Below, one piece after another: positions 52,633-60,933 of a stretch of 61,448 nt of DNA. The notes below the pieces were generated by a model that searched no databases, was not told the DNA's origin, and saw only the letters and a program-made list of their open reading frames with translations. Source of the stretch: Verrucomicrobiota bacterium (GTDB taxonomy: Bacteria; Verrucomicrobiota; Kiritimatiellia; SS1-B-03-39; UBA6053). Location of the stretch: contig JAFIGD010000031.1 in assembly GCA_020831625.1 (NCBI GenBank), positions 1-61,448 on the forward strand. Direction: 5' to 3'. The position numbers and the translations under genes are program-made. Numbering within the stretch: the first letter of the stretch is position 1; the number at the start of each line of letters is the position of its first letter.

Positions 52633-54552
52633 TTAGTCTTCCGAAGGCAGCAGGGTGGCGTGTGGAATCAGATTCTGATAATCCTCCACACTGCCGCCGT
52701 TCATGCAGCATTCGATGATCTGACGTCCAAGCGGCATCAGGTCGTCGCACAGGAATTGCGAGAGTTCTTTCTTGAAGAAGTCATGCAGAATCTCCGCGCC
52801 TTTGTCGTACGCCTCCTCGCCCACTTCGGGCTGCTTGGCCACATTAAAGAACCAGGAGCCCACCGGACGGCCTTCGACCAGAATCGAACTCGGAGACCAG
52901 CCCAGCAGCGCGCTGCGGCAGGGTTTGACCTGTTCGCCGGTGAAGTTGGCACCGCCGCGGCGGGCCAGATACTCACGCGTCACCCACTGCGGCATGAAGC
53001 TGACTTCCCAGGCGCCGATGTGCTGGTTGGGGCACAGGATGTATTTCACTTTGGGCGTGTCCAGAATCTGCTTCAGAATCAGGTTGGCCTGATCCACCAT
53101 CCGACCGGTCGCAAAGGGCCAGTAGGAACCGACACCCTCACTGGACATGCCTTCCGAAGACACAATGCTCGGGTTCGCATGACCGCGCGGAGCCACCAGA
53201 CGCCACAGCCAGGCCAGCGCCGGCGGCAGCAGATGGAACATCCCGATAATCCCGTACGTGGGATTTTCGGCGGTACAGGGCGGACAACGGACCCCGAAGG
53301 AGCGGATGTCAATGTCCACCGTGCCGCGGTGCACGTTCGGAACCGCAGTGGCCGGAACAATCACCCGGGGATTCGGACAGGGTTTGCCGGGAGCGTCCAG
53401 GATGTGCTCCCAGATCAAAGCGGTGCCGCCCGGCTTGGCGTCGATGTTCAGGAACAACAGCGGGCTCGGCGGATCAATGGTCAGACTTTCCAGATGCGGA
53501 TCGACCCCGTAATGCTCAATGTGATTCACACGCACAAACCAGGCGTCTTCCGCATCCATCAGCGTCAGTTTCCCATTGCCTTTGTTCAGCGAGGGATGGC
53601 ACAGCGCCATGTCGTCGGTCACCGGACGAATCTGACAGCACTGCGGAATCGTCAGACTGCGGGTCTCGCCGTTGACAATGTTTTTGCCCAGCAGCAGGGT
53701 TCCGTCCTGCTGACGGTGGGGAAGCTCAAGCATTTCGCTTTTGCCGCCGCCGCTGGCGCCTTCATGTGAAATCCCCACCCGGTTTTCGTAGGGCGTCACA
53801 ATCTGAGCCGCGGAGCAGTGCATGGTAATCCAGTCTTCTTTTTCACCCAGCGTCAACAACACCCCGTAAATCCCCTTCTTGGCGCTCGGGCCGGGGTACA
53901 GGTTGTAGCTGAACAGTTCGTGCATGCCGGTCAGACGGTTGTGCACCACCACCTGTTTGCCATCCAGATCGGTATGACGGAACGGCGGGGCCACGTAAAT
54001 GATCGCCTTGGGCTCGAAGTCTTCCGGCAGTTCATCCGGGGGAATCATCCCCTGCAGCATCGCCAGACCCAGCGCGAAGAATCCGGCGTTGGCCGGCGCG
54101 ATCACCAGCGCGTCGGTGCCTTTGCCCGGCATCCCGGCGGTGAAGGCGAAACCGGCCAGATCCTGTGTTTTCATCCAGTCAAAGGTGGCCTGACGCAGAT
54201 CGGAAAAATCTTTTCCGTAACGCTCTTTGAAGGTCGGCTTGTCGGTGGGCAGCTTGTCGCCGATCACCATGCAGTCCGGGTCGCGGCGCCGCATGTAGGG
54301 CTCAAAGTAGTTCGCGGCGATGCCGTTTTTCACTTTGCACACCCGGGCCTCATCCACGGACCCTTTGCCGGGCACATCGTAGGACACCACGTGCCAGCCG
54401 TCCGGACCCGCGTCTCGGACCGCAAGTTCTATCAGTTGTTCGGTGCTCTCCGCCATCGTGAAGGACGGAGCCGAGGCGATCAGGTCCGCCGTTTCGGGAG
54501 GAAGCTTGAACTGCTCGTGGATGGGGAGGTCTGCGTTTACTTTTTGGTTCAT
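52633..54552 (-). CDS. DUF4914 protein, PEPCK-like P-loop fold
   Basis: A 639-aa protein. GISHEGASGGGKSEMLELPH (about 268-287) is a kinase-type P-loop like that of phosphoenolpyruvate carboxykinases. Other strong blocks are VFELFSYNLYPGPSAKKGIYG-like sequence (about 214) and TAENPTYGIIGMFHLLPP (about 438). I recall this as DUF4914; its reaction is unknown. There is no second PEPCK gene in the window. The ATG at 54552 has GGAG 6 nt upstream; earlier in-frame Met codons lack this. Confidence 0.82.
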   Translation of the reverse strand: MNQKVNADLPIHEQFKLPPETADLIASAPSFTMAESTEQLIELAVRDAGPDGWHVVSYDVPGKGSVDEARVCKVKNGIAANYFEPYMRRRDPDCMVIGDKLPTDKPTFKERYGKDFSDLRQATFDWMKTQDLAGFAFTAGMPGKGTDALVIAPANAGFFALGLAMLQGMIPPDELPEDFEPKAIIYVAPPFRHTDLDGKQVVVHNRLTGMHELFSYNLYPGPSAKKGIYGVLLTLGEKEDWITMHCSAAQIVTPYENRVGISHEGASGGGKSEMLELPHRQQDGTLLLGKNIVNGETRSLTIPQCCQIRPVTDDMALCHPSLNKGNGKLTLMDAEDAWFVRVNHIEHYGVDPHLESLTIDPPSPLLFLNIDAKPGGTALIWEHILDAPGKPCPNPRVIVPATAVPNVHRGTVDIDIRSFGVRCPPCTAENPTYGIIGMFHLLPPALAWLWRLVAPRGHANPSIVSSEGMSSEGVGSYWPFATGRMVDQANLILKQILDTPKVKYILCPNQHIGAWEVSFMPQWVTREYLARRGGANFTGEQVKPCRSALLGWSPSSILVEGRPVGSWFFNVAKQPEVGEEAYDKGAEILHDFFKKELSQFLCDDLMPLGRQIIECCMNGGSVEDYQNLIPHATLLPSED

Positions 54553-54747
54553 GGAATTCTCCATTGGTTTGGGGTTAACAGGGTCTTCGTCGTAAAACGC
54601 AATTCTTATAACAAACATCCGCTTTATCGGCTAGCGCGGGTTTTGACTTATATGGTTGTTTTTTGATGTCAAATAAAGCTCACACTTTTCTAACATGGTT
54701 TTTCCTCCCGAAATAGACATCGTTGGATTCCGGGATATAGAAACAGC

Positions 54748-55530
54748 ATGTCAACCCACTCCCCCGGAAAAGCCCTTGTTTTGATTGGCCACGGCAGCGC
54801 CCGCAATCCCGGCACCCGCAAACCGATCTGTGCGAACGTGCAAAGGCTCAAAGCGATGAATCTCTTTGACGAGGTCCGCTGCGGTCTCTGGAAGGAGGAT
54901 CCGCATGTGTCCGTCACCCTCGACAAGATTTCCAGCCAGAACGTTTATGTCGTCCCTTTCTTCATTGCCGACGGCTACTACACCCGCAAAGTGATCCCCG
55001 AACAGATGAACCTCAGCGGGACGCTGACCCGGAGAAACGGACAAACCATCCATTACACCCGCTCCGTCGGCGGCCATCCGCGCTTTGCGCACCTGTTGCA
55101 CCGGCACGCGGTCGACGCCGGCTGGCGTCCCGGGGACGCGCTGGTGGTGCTGGGTCATGGCACCGAGCGCAACCCCGCCTCCGGCACCAACGTCTACCTT
55201 CAGACCGAACGCCTCCGCCGCGAACTGCCAGGCGAGGACATCCGCACAATGTTCATCGACCAGCCCCCCTTTGTTCAAACCGTCTGGGACACCTGCTCCG
55301 CACAGCGTATCCTCATCGTTCCGCTCTTCATCGCCGACGGCTGGCACGTCACCGAAACCATCCCCGAAGATCTGGGCCTGGTCAACAACCGCGCCACCCG
55401 CGACGAACGGGAACTCCTGCTCACCTCCGCTGTCGGCACCGATCCAGGCCTCACCGAGGTTATTCTCGAAATGGTGCGGGAATGCGAAGAGGAGACGGAG
55501 AGAGGTCAGAGATCAGAGGTAAGGGGATGA
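54748..55530 (+). CDS. Tandem CbiX-domain protein (sirohydrochlorin chelatase-like)
   Basis: A 260-aa protein with two CbiX-like halves. The first has LVLIGHGSARNPGTRK (about 10-25) and VYVVPFFIADGYYT; the second has LVVLGHGTERNPASGTN (about 132-148) and ILIVPLFIADGWHVTETIP. The His of each GHG is the metal-binding/catalytic residue. Known members insert Co, Ni or Fe into sirohydrochlorin; no other corrin or siroheme genes are near. The last dozen residues (TERGQRSEVRG) are encoded by an AGAGGTCAGAG repeat and probably a non-native tail. Confidence 0.88.
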   Translation: MSTHSPGKALVLIGHGSARNPGTRKPICANVQRLKAMNLFDEVRCGLWKEDPHVSVTLDKISSQNVYVVPFFIADGYYTRKVIPEQMNLSGTLTRRNGQTIHYTRSVGGHPRFAHLLHRHAVDAGWRPGDALVVLGHGTERNPASGTNVYLQTERLRRELPGEDIRTMFIDQPPFVQTVWDTCSAQRILIVPLFIADGWHVTETIPEDLGLVNNRATRDERELLLTSAVGTDPGLTEVILEMVRECEEETERGQRSEVRG

Positions 55531-55665
55531 GACTTCAAGTCCTATGCGGAATCGGTTTCGGGCTCGGGTTCGGGTTCGGTTAGGATTAGGATTACGAGTC
55601 CACAGCCATAACGCTCTCCTAAACGATCCGTGGTCTTCAATCCGTGGCACACTCGCCCCCCTGCC
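55531..55665. repeat. Short interspersed repeats between the CbiX gene and maf
   Basis: Contains GGTTCGGTTAGGATTAGGA (near 55574), related to the hexanucleotide family, and GATCCGTGGTCTTCAATCCG of the CATCCGTGG family. No gene is seen. Confidence 0.65.
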
Positions 55666-56223
55666 TCACAGCCCCCACGCCCGCACCGCCTCCGCAACCT
55701 CCGCCATCGGCAGTCCCACCACATTGGTGTAACTGCCCTCAATGGAACGGACCATATGGGCCGCGCCGGACTGGATGCCGTACCCGCCCGCCTTGTCCAT
55801 CGGCTCGCCGCTTGCGACATACGCATCGATTTCCGCATCCGTGAGATCACGAAAGCGGACCCGGGTGCTCACAGCCTCCACATGGACAAAATTATCCCCG
55901 CCCAGGGCAAATCCGGTGATCACCGCATGATCGCGGCCCGAAAGCGCGCGCAGCATGCGCCCCGCCTCCGCCGCGTCCGCCGGCTTGCCGAGAATGCCCC
56001 CCTCCAAAACCACCACCGTGTCCGCCGCCAGAATCATCGCGCCGGGACAGGTGTGCCTCACGGCCCGCATCTTCGCCTCCGCCAGCCGCTTCACCGCCTC
56101 CCCCGGAGACTCGCCCGGCAACAGGGTTTCATCCACATCCGGAGACATCACCTCAAACGAAAACCCCGCCGCGCGCAGGAGGTCCTGACGGCGCGGCGAG
56201 GAACTGGCGAGCATCAGGCGCAT
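55666..56223 (-). CDS. maf: Maf-family nucleoside triphosphate pyrophosphatase
   Basis: A 185-aa protein with the Maf signatures LASSSPRRQDLL (about 5-16), SPDVDETLLPGE, ILAADTVVV (about 65-73) and GKPADAAEA. YGIQSGAAHMVRSIEGSYTN near residue 149 is the conserved C-terminal block. Maf proteins hydrolyse dTTP/UTP or modified NTPs to monophosphates as house-cleaning enzymes. Its ATG overlaps the M42 peptidase stop by 1 nt (TGATG). Confidence 0.94.
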   Translation of the reverse strand: MRLMLASSSPRRQDLLRAAGFSFEVMSPDVDETLLPGESPGEAVKRLAEAKMRAVRHTCPGAMILAADTVVVLEGGILGKPADAAEAGRMLRALSGRDHAVITGFALGGDNFVHVEAVSTRVRFRDLTDAEIDAYVASGEPMDKAGGYGIQSGAAHMVRSIEGSYTNVVGLPMAEVAEAVRAWGL

Positions 56224-57296
56224 CAGAACGGAGTCAAATCGTGATCGGCCTTCAGCGCCAGCACCGTCTGCGCCATCAGTTCAATGCAGTGCTCCACATC
56301 CCGCAGATCGACCATCTCGCAGGGACTGTGCATGTAGCGGTTCGGGATGCTCAGCAGGGCGGTCGCCATGCCCGCGCGGCTCAACTGCATCGCGTTCGCG
56401 TCGGTGCCGGTTCCCCGCCCCTCGGCATTGATCTGCAGCGGGATTTTTTGGGCTTTGGCCACCGAAACTATCAGTTCGAACACGGTGGCATTGGTGTTCG
56501 GCCCGCGGGTCAGCACCGGCCCCTTGCCCAGTTCGCAGTCGTTCAGGGCCCGGCCGGCGTCTCCCAGCCCGGGATGATCTCCGGCAAAGGTCACATCCAC
56601 GGCGATGCCCATGTGCGCGTCCACGCCGAATGCCGACGTCATCGCGCCCCGCAGACCGATCTCCTCCTGCACCGTGGCCACACTGTAAAGCGACGCGGAA
56701 GCCTTGGGCTTCGCTTTCGCCACCCTCCGCGCCGCCTCCAGCACCACAAACGCGCCGATCCGGTTATCCATGCCCCGCGCCACCGCTGTTTCCCCGATCA
56801 AACGCTCATAGCCCTGATCCACCACCAGCGGATCGCCCACCGCCACAACTTTTTCCGCCTCCTTGCGGTCCTTCGCGCCGATGTCCACCCACATATCCTT
56901 GATTTGCACCACGTTTTTGCGGTCTTCGGGCGACATCAAATGAATCGGCTTCTTGCCCATCACCCCTTTCACCACCCCGCCGCGCCCCAGAATCTGCACC
57001 CGCTGCCCCTGGGCGATCTGCGGATCCCATCCCCCGATCGGGGCGATCCAGCAATATCCGCGCTTGTCGATATGGGTGATCAAAAAGCCGATCTCGTCAC
57101 AATGCCCCGCGAACATCACCCGCAAATCACCGGTTCCCGCCACATGCGCAATCGTGTTGCCGTGCAGATCCCGTTTCACCGCATCGGCAAACCCCTCTGC
57201 CTCCTCTTTAAAGATATTCGCCGACGGCCCCTCATAGCCCGACGGACTGATCGCCTCCAGCATGCGTTTTAAAATCTGCTCAGTATTTTTTTTCAT
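56223..57296 (-). CDS. M42-family metallopeptidase (glutamyl/TET-type aminopeptidase)
   Basis: A 357-aa cytosolic aminopeptidase. AGHCDEIGFLIT (about 66-77) has the first metal His, ARGMDNRIGAFVVLEAA (about 174-190) the bridging Asp, VATVQEEIGLRGA (about 207-219) the catalytic Glu pair, AVDVTFAGDHPG an Asp ligand, and MHSPCEMV (about 320) the last His. All metal ligands are present, so it should be active in trimming peptides. AGGGAG precedes the ATG at 57296. Confidence 0.94.
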   Translation of the reverse strand: MKKNTEQILKRMLEAISPSGYEGPSANIFKEEAEGFADAVKRDLHGNTIAHVAGTGDLRVMFAGHCDEIGFLITHIDKRGYCWIAPIGGWDPQIAQGQRVQILGRGGVVKGVMGKKPIHLMSPEDRKNVVQIKDMWVDIGAKDRKEAEKVVAVGDPLVVDQGYERLIGETAVARGMDNRIGAFVVLEAARRVAKAKPKASASLYSVATVQEEIGLRGAMTSAFGVDAHMGIAVDVTFAGDHPGLGDAGRALNDCELGKGPVLTRGPNTNATVFELIVSVAKAQKIPLQINAEGRGTGTDANAMQLSRAGMATALLSIPNRYMHSPCEMVDLRDVEHCIELMAQTVLALKADHDLTPF

Positions 57297-57404
57297 AGGA
57301 CTCCCTTTTTAATGGCTCTCGCGGGACGGACCCGGATTTCGGTTGCGTTTTTATCGAAGCTCTATAAGGGACATGAACTTCACAAAAAATCAAGAATAAC
57401 CTGC

Positions 57405-58829
57405 ATGGAACCAACAATCTTACAACGTAACGACCACAACGTCAGCCGCAAAGACATCAGTCAGGCGGCTCTCAAAGTTCTCTACCGCCTGCACGAACGT
57501 GGCTACAAGGCCTACCTCGCCGGGGGCTGTGTCCGGGATCTCCTCCTCGGCAAGCACCCGAAAGACTTTGACGTGGTCACCGACGCCACCCCCAACGAAG
57601 TCCGCCGCTGCTTCAGCCATTGCCGCCTCATCGGCCGCCGCTTCCGCCTCGCGCACGTTATTTTCGGCGACGAAGTCATCGAAGTCGCCACCTTCCGCGC
57701 CGCCAGCGCCGCCGACGACACTCCCGACGAAGAAGAAATCGACGAGTCTGATGTGTCCGATGCGTCTGATGTGTCCGATGCGTCTGATCAGACCGATCCG
57801 TCTGATCCGACCGATCCGTCCGAAGAGTCCGACGAATCCGATCCCCCGCCCCGCTCCCACCGGCAGCGCGGCAGCGACCGCGACAGCATGGTCAACGAGG
57901 AAACCGGCGTCGTGCTCCGCGACAACGTCTTCGGCACCCCCGAGGAGGACGCATTCCGCCGCGACTTCACCATCAACGCGCTGTTTTACAATATCGCCGA
58001 TTTCTCGATTATCGACTATGTTGGCGGTCTCAAAGACATCGAGAAAAAAGTGGTTCACGCCATCGGAGATCCCGACCTGCGCTATCAGGAGGACCCCGTC
58101 CGCATGATCCGCGCCCTGCGCTTCGCCTCCACCCTCGGCATCGAAATCGAAGAAAACACCTACGAAGCCATCCTGCGCCAGCGCGATCACCTGGCTCACG
58201 CCAGCCACGCCCGCATGTACGAGGAAATTCTCAAATTCTTCTACAGCGGCAGCATGAACGACGCCTTTGACCAGTGGTGCGAAACTGGTCTGCTGGACGT
58301 CATGTTCCCCGGCTTCGCCCTTTGGGTCCGCGAGGACTCCACCGAAGCCGACATCGCCTGGCTGCGGGTCGCGCTGCAGCAAATGGACAAATGGAAAAGC
58401 CACAAGGTCAAAGCCTCCCAGGAACTCCTCTATACCCTCTTCCTCGCGCCCTACATCCGCGCGAAGGCCGCGGAAATCGCGGAAGGTGATCCCTCACAGG
58501 ACGCCCTGCTCACCGCACTGCAAATCATTCAGGAGCAGCTCGCGGTCCGGATTCTGATTCCCAGACGGATTCTCTTCCGCATGAATGACATTCTCAAGGC
58601 CCAGGAGCGCTTCGGCGACCGCCGCAACGACGACCGGGTCCAGCGCTTTGTCCGCCGCCCGTTCTTCCGCGACGCCCTGGTGTTCTTCAAACTCGACATG
58701 CTCGCCAAGGGAGAAAACCAGGCCGACCTGATCGCCGCCTGGAGCCGGGACCTCGCCAAAGCCCCGCCGCCTGATCCGCGCCGCCGCCCCCAACAGCGCC
58801 GCCCCCGCCGCCGCCGCCAGCGCCGCTGA
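57405..58829 (+). CDS. pcnB: Poly(A) polymerase (PcnB-like) with acidic low-complexity insertion
   Basis: A 474-aa class II nucleotidyltransferase. LAGGCVRDLLLGKHPKDFDV (about 33-52) holds the catalytic DxD, RRDFTINALFYN (about 185-196) the second palm motif, and DPVRMIRALRFAS (about 230) the neck. A Ser/Asp-rich insert (residues 105-150) interrupts the region before LRDNVFGTPEEDA and is built from five 18-bp DNA repeats (57747-57836). The C-terminus is Arg-rich. PcnB makes 3' poly(A) tails; a CCA-adding role is unlikely, as the tRNAs here encode CCA. The ATG at 57405 is chosen. Confidence 0.9.
   Translation: MEPTILQRNDHNVSRKDISQAALKVLYRLHERGYKAYLAGGCVRDLLLGKHPKDFDVVTDATPNEVRRCFSHCRLIGRRFRLAHVIFGDEVIEVATFRAASAADDTPDEEEIDESDVSDASDVSDASDQTDPSDPTDPSEESDESDPPPRSHRQRGSDRDSMVNEETGVVLRDNVFGTPEEDAFRRDFTINALFYNIADFSIIDYVGGLKDIEKKVVHAIGDPDLRYQEDPVRMIRALRFASTLGIEIEENTYEAILRQRDHLAHASHARMYEEILKFFYSGSMNDAFDQWCETGLLDVMFPGFALWVREDSTEADIAWLRVALQQMDKWKSHKVKASQELLYTLFLAPYIRAKAAEIAEGDPSQDALLTALQIIQEQLAVRILIPRRILFRMNDILKAQERFGDRRNDDRVQRFVRRPFFRDALVFFKLDMLAKGENQADLIAAWSRDLAKAPPPDPRRRPQQRRPRRRRQRR
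57747..57836. repeat. Five 18-bp tandem repeats within pcnB
   Basis: Units TCTGATGTGTCCGATGCG (twice, identical) and three diverged copies encode SDxSDx or SDxTDP. A similar unit, TCTGATTCGTCTGATGCG, is found on the minus strand in the neighbouring gene at about 59102-59130. Confidence 0.85.
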
Positions 58830-58849
58830 TCAGAGCACCGCTGATCCGC

Positions 58850-59758
58850 TCAGATATCCCAGGGGAAATCCACCGCCTGGTCGACCTCGATCCGCTCACT
58901 CGGAATAAACACCTCCGTCGCCCGGCCGGGTCCCGTCGGCGCGCCCGGCGGCACGTCCGGCGGCGGATCGGGTAAAGAATCGTCCCCGCCCATCCCCTCT
59001 CCCATTTCAGGAAGTGCGGGCGGTTCGGGCATGGTCTCGGGCGGGGCTTCGGGGCCTTCGGCGGGGTCGGACAGGTCGGGGTCGGACACCTCTGACAAAT
59101 TAGACGCATCAGACGAATCAGACGCGCCCGATTCCTCGGCATCGCCCTCAAGGCCCTCGGGAAAATCCTCCCCGTTCAAAGCCCCCTCGGCATCGCCCTC
59201 AAGGCCCTCATGCCCTTCCTCCCCGTCCATACCGGGGTCCACTTCTTCACCCTCCGGCTCCTCCATGCCCTCCGGCCCTTCCTCCCCGACCACACCGGGG
59301 TCCACTTCTTCGCCCTCCAGCCCCTCCACGCCCTCCGGCCCCTCCTCCCCGTCCACACCGGGGTCCGCTTCTTCGCCCTCAGGCCCCTCCATGCCCTCCG
59401 GCCCCTCCTCCCCGTCCACACCGGGGTCCACTTCTTCACCCTCGGGCCCGGCATCTTCACCCTCCGGGCCCTCAATCCCCTCCGGGCCTTCTTCGTCCAC
59501 CCCGTCCACACCGTCCACCGGGTCCACTCCGTCCACGTCCTCCCCCTCCGGCGCTTCCTCCCCCTCCGGCATTTCCTCCGCCTCAGTCCCCTCTTCCCCC
59601 TCCGGCATCTCCGGCAACTCCGGCATTTCCTCCGTCTCCGGCATCTCCGCCGCTTCCGGCACCTCCGGCGACCCGTCAAAAATCCGCCAATCGATTTCGG
59701 CTTGCCCCGTCCCGGCCGCAAGCCACCCCCACAGTCCCAGGAGCATCAGCCGTTTCAT
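58850..59758 (-). CDS. Secreted acidic Glu/Gly/Pro repeat protein
   Basis: A 302-aa protein with a signal peptide (MKRLMLLGLWGWLAAGTGQA) and an extremely acidic mature region. Residues 30-55 are MPE-rich. Then come four tandem copies of a 21-aa unit, EEVDPGVDGEEGPEGMEGPE, and an SDSSDASNLSEVSD stretch. A less repetitive end (EVFIPSERIEVDQAVDFPWD) may be the functional tail. It is not a strict collagen Gly-X-Y repeat. Its start overlaps the adenylate kinase stop by 4 nt. Function is unknown. Confidence 0.72.
   Translation of the reverse strand: MKRLMLLGLWGWLAAGTGQAEIDWRIFDGSPEVPEAAEMPETEEMPELPEMPEGEEGTEAEEMPEGEEAPEGEDVDGVDPVDGVDGVDEEGPEGIEGPEGEDAGPEGEEVDPGVDGEEGPEGMEGPEGEEADPGVDGEEGPEGVEGLEGEEVDPGVVGEEGPEGMEEPEGEEVDPGMDGEEGHEGLEGDAEGALNGEDFPEGLEGDAEESGASDSSDASNLSEVSDPDLSDPAEGPEAPPETMPEPPALPEMGEGMGGDDSLPDPPPDVPPGAPTGPGRATEVFIPSERIEVDQAVDFPWDI
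59185..59437. repeat. Four 63-bp tandem repeats in the acidic protein gene
   Basis: Each unit contains GTCCACACCGGGGTCCACTT or a near variant and CTCCTCCCCGTCCA, with few differences between copies. The near-identity at DNA level suggests recent expansion. Confidence 0.85.
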
Positions 59759-60933
59759 CCCCGCCGGCCTCCCACCTGAAACAGGGTCCGCACCTCCGCC
59801 GCGCAGCGCTCGAAGACCTCTTCAAAACTGCCGGTTCCATCAATTTTCTTCACCCCGTGGGCCTGCTCGTATTTTTCGATCACCGGAACCGTCTTCACCT
59901 CATGTTCCCGCAGGCGCCGGACGATTTTTTCGGTGCTGCTGTCGTAGGGCATCCTGCTGTCCGTGTGACTGCGGCGGTCCAGCCGCTCAATCAGCTGCAG
60001 GGTCGGCACCTCGATTTCCAGTATCTTGGAGAGCGCGCAGCCGTGTTTCTTCAACAGACCGTCCAGAATATACGATTGCACCAGCGTTCTCGGAAAGCCT
60101 TTGAAAATAAAGCCCCGCACGTTCTGCGTGGTTTCGAGTTTCTTTTCAATCAGCGGGATCACAATCTCATCCGGCACCAACTGACCGTTCTCATACAGCT
60201 CCCGGATCTTCAGGCCCGTCTCCGTTCCCGCCGTCATTTCCTCCTCCAGCATGCGGCCGGTGGCGATGAACTCGAGTCCGAACTCATCCGCCAGCGCCTT
60301 CGCCTGCGAACCCCGTCCCGAGCCCGGATAGCCGAACATCACCATGCTGACCGGACGCTTGCTGTACTGCGCCTGCACGATCTTTGCCACATCGTCCCGC
60401 ACCCCCTCAATCGACTGCGTGCCGTCCACATCCACGCACTGACCCCGGGCGCGGTAAAAATCCAGCACCGGCAGGGTTTTCTCGTGATATTCCAGCAGGC
60501 GGTTTCGAATCACCGACTCTTTGTCGTCGCTCCGCCCCGAGGTTTTGGCCCGCAACAACAAGCGCTTCACCGACTCCTCCTCCGGCACATCCAGATTGAT
60601 CAGACAGTCCAGCGTCGTATTCAATTTCAGCATCAGCCCCTCAAGAATATAGGCCTGAATGCGGGTTCTGGGAAACCCGTCGAACAAAAATCCGCTCGCA
60701 TAGGGATTTTCCGCGATCGTTTTCTCCAGAATCTGCACGATAATCTCGTCCGACACCAAGCCCCCCGCCGCGATGATATCCCGCGCCTCGCGGCCGAGTT
60801 TGCTGTCCGCGGCCAGTTCCTTCCGCAGCAAATCCCCGGTGGAAATGTACCCCAGATTGAATTTCTCAACCAGAAAGTCCGATTGAGTCCCCTTCCCCGC
60901 TCCCGGCGGTCCAAACAGCGCGACATTTAACAT
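59755..60933 (-). CDS. adk: Tandem adenylate kinase (two Adk domains, second with degenerate P-loop)
   Basis: A 392-aa protein of two Adk-like domains. The first (1-190) has a canonical ALFGPPGAGKGTQSDFL P-loop, LFDGFPRTRIQAY and LLRAKTSGRSDD. The second (191-392) has MFGYPGSGRGSQAKAL, in which the P-loop Lys (GKG) is replaced by Arg, and KGFPRTLVQSYIL. The first is expected to make 2 ADP from ATP and AMP; the second may be regulatory or have altered activity. Normal bacterial Adk is about 215 aa. It is coupled to the acidic repeat protein. Confidence 0.88.
   Translation of the reverse strand: MLNVALFGPPGAGKGTQSDFLVEKFNLGYISTGDLLRKELAADSKLGREARDIIAAGGLVSDEIIVQILEKTIAENPYASGFLFDGFPRTRIQAYILEGLMLKLNTTLDCLINLDVPEEESVKRLLLRAKTSGRSDDKESVIRNRLLEYHEKTLPVLDFYRARGQCVDVDGTQSIEGVRDDVAKIVQAQYSKRPVSMVMFGYPGSGRGSQAKALADEFGLEFIATGRMLEEEMTAGTETGLKIRELYENGQLVPDEIVIPLIEKKLETTQNVRGFIFKGFPRTLVQSYILDGLLKKHGCALSKILEIEVPTLQLIERLDRRSHTDSRMPYDSSTEKIVRRLREHEVKTVPVIEKYEQAHGVKKIDGTGSFEEVFERCAAEVRTLFQVGGRRG

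Noticed and set aside
58850-59758. Collagen-like protein
   Set aside because: Gly does not occur at every third residue; the repeat is 21 aa and Glu/Pro-based.
59031-60104. 357-aa Ser/Pro-rich plus-strand frame
   Set aside because: Antisense of the acidic repeat gene and the end of adk; composition follows the repeats.
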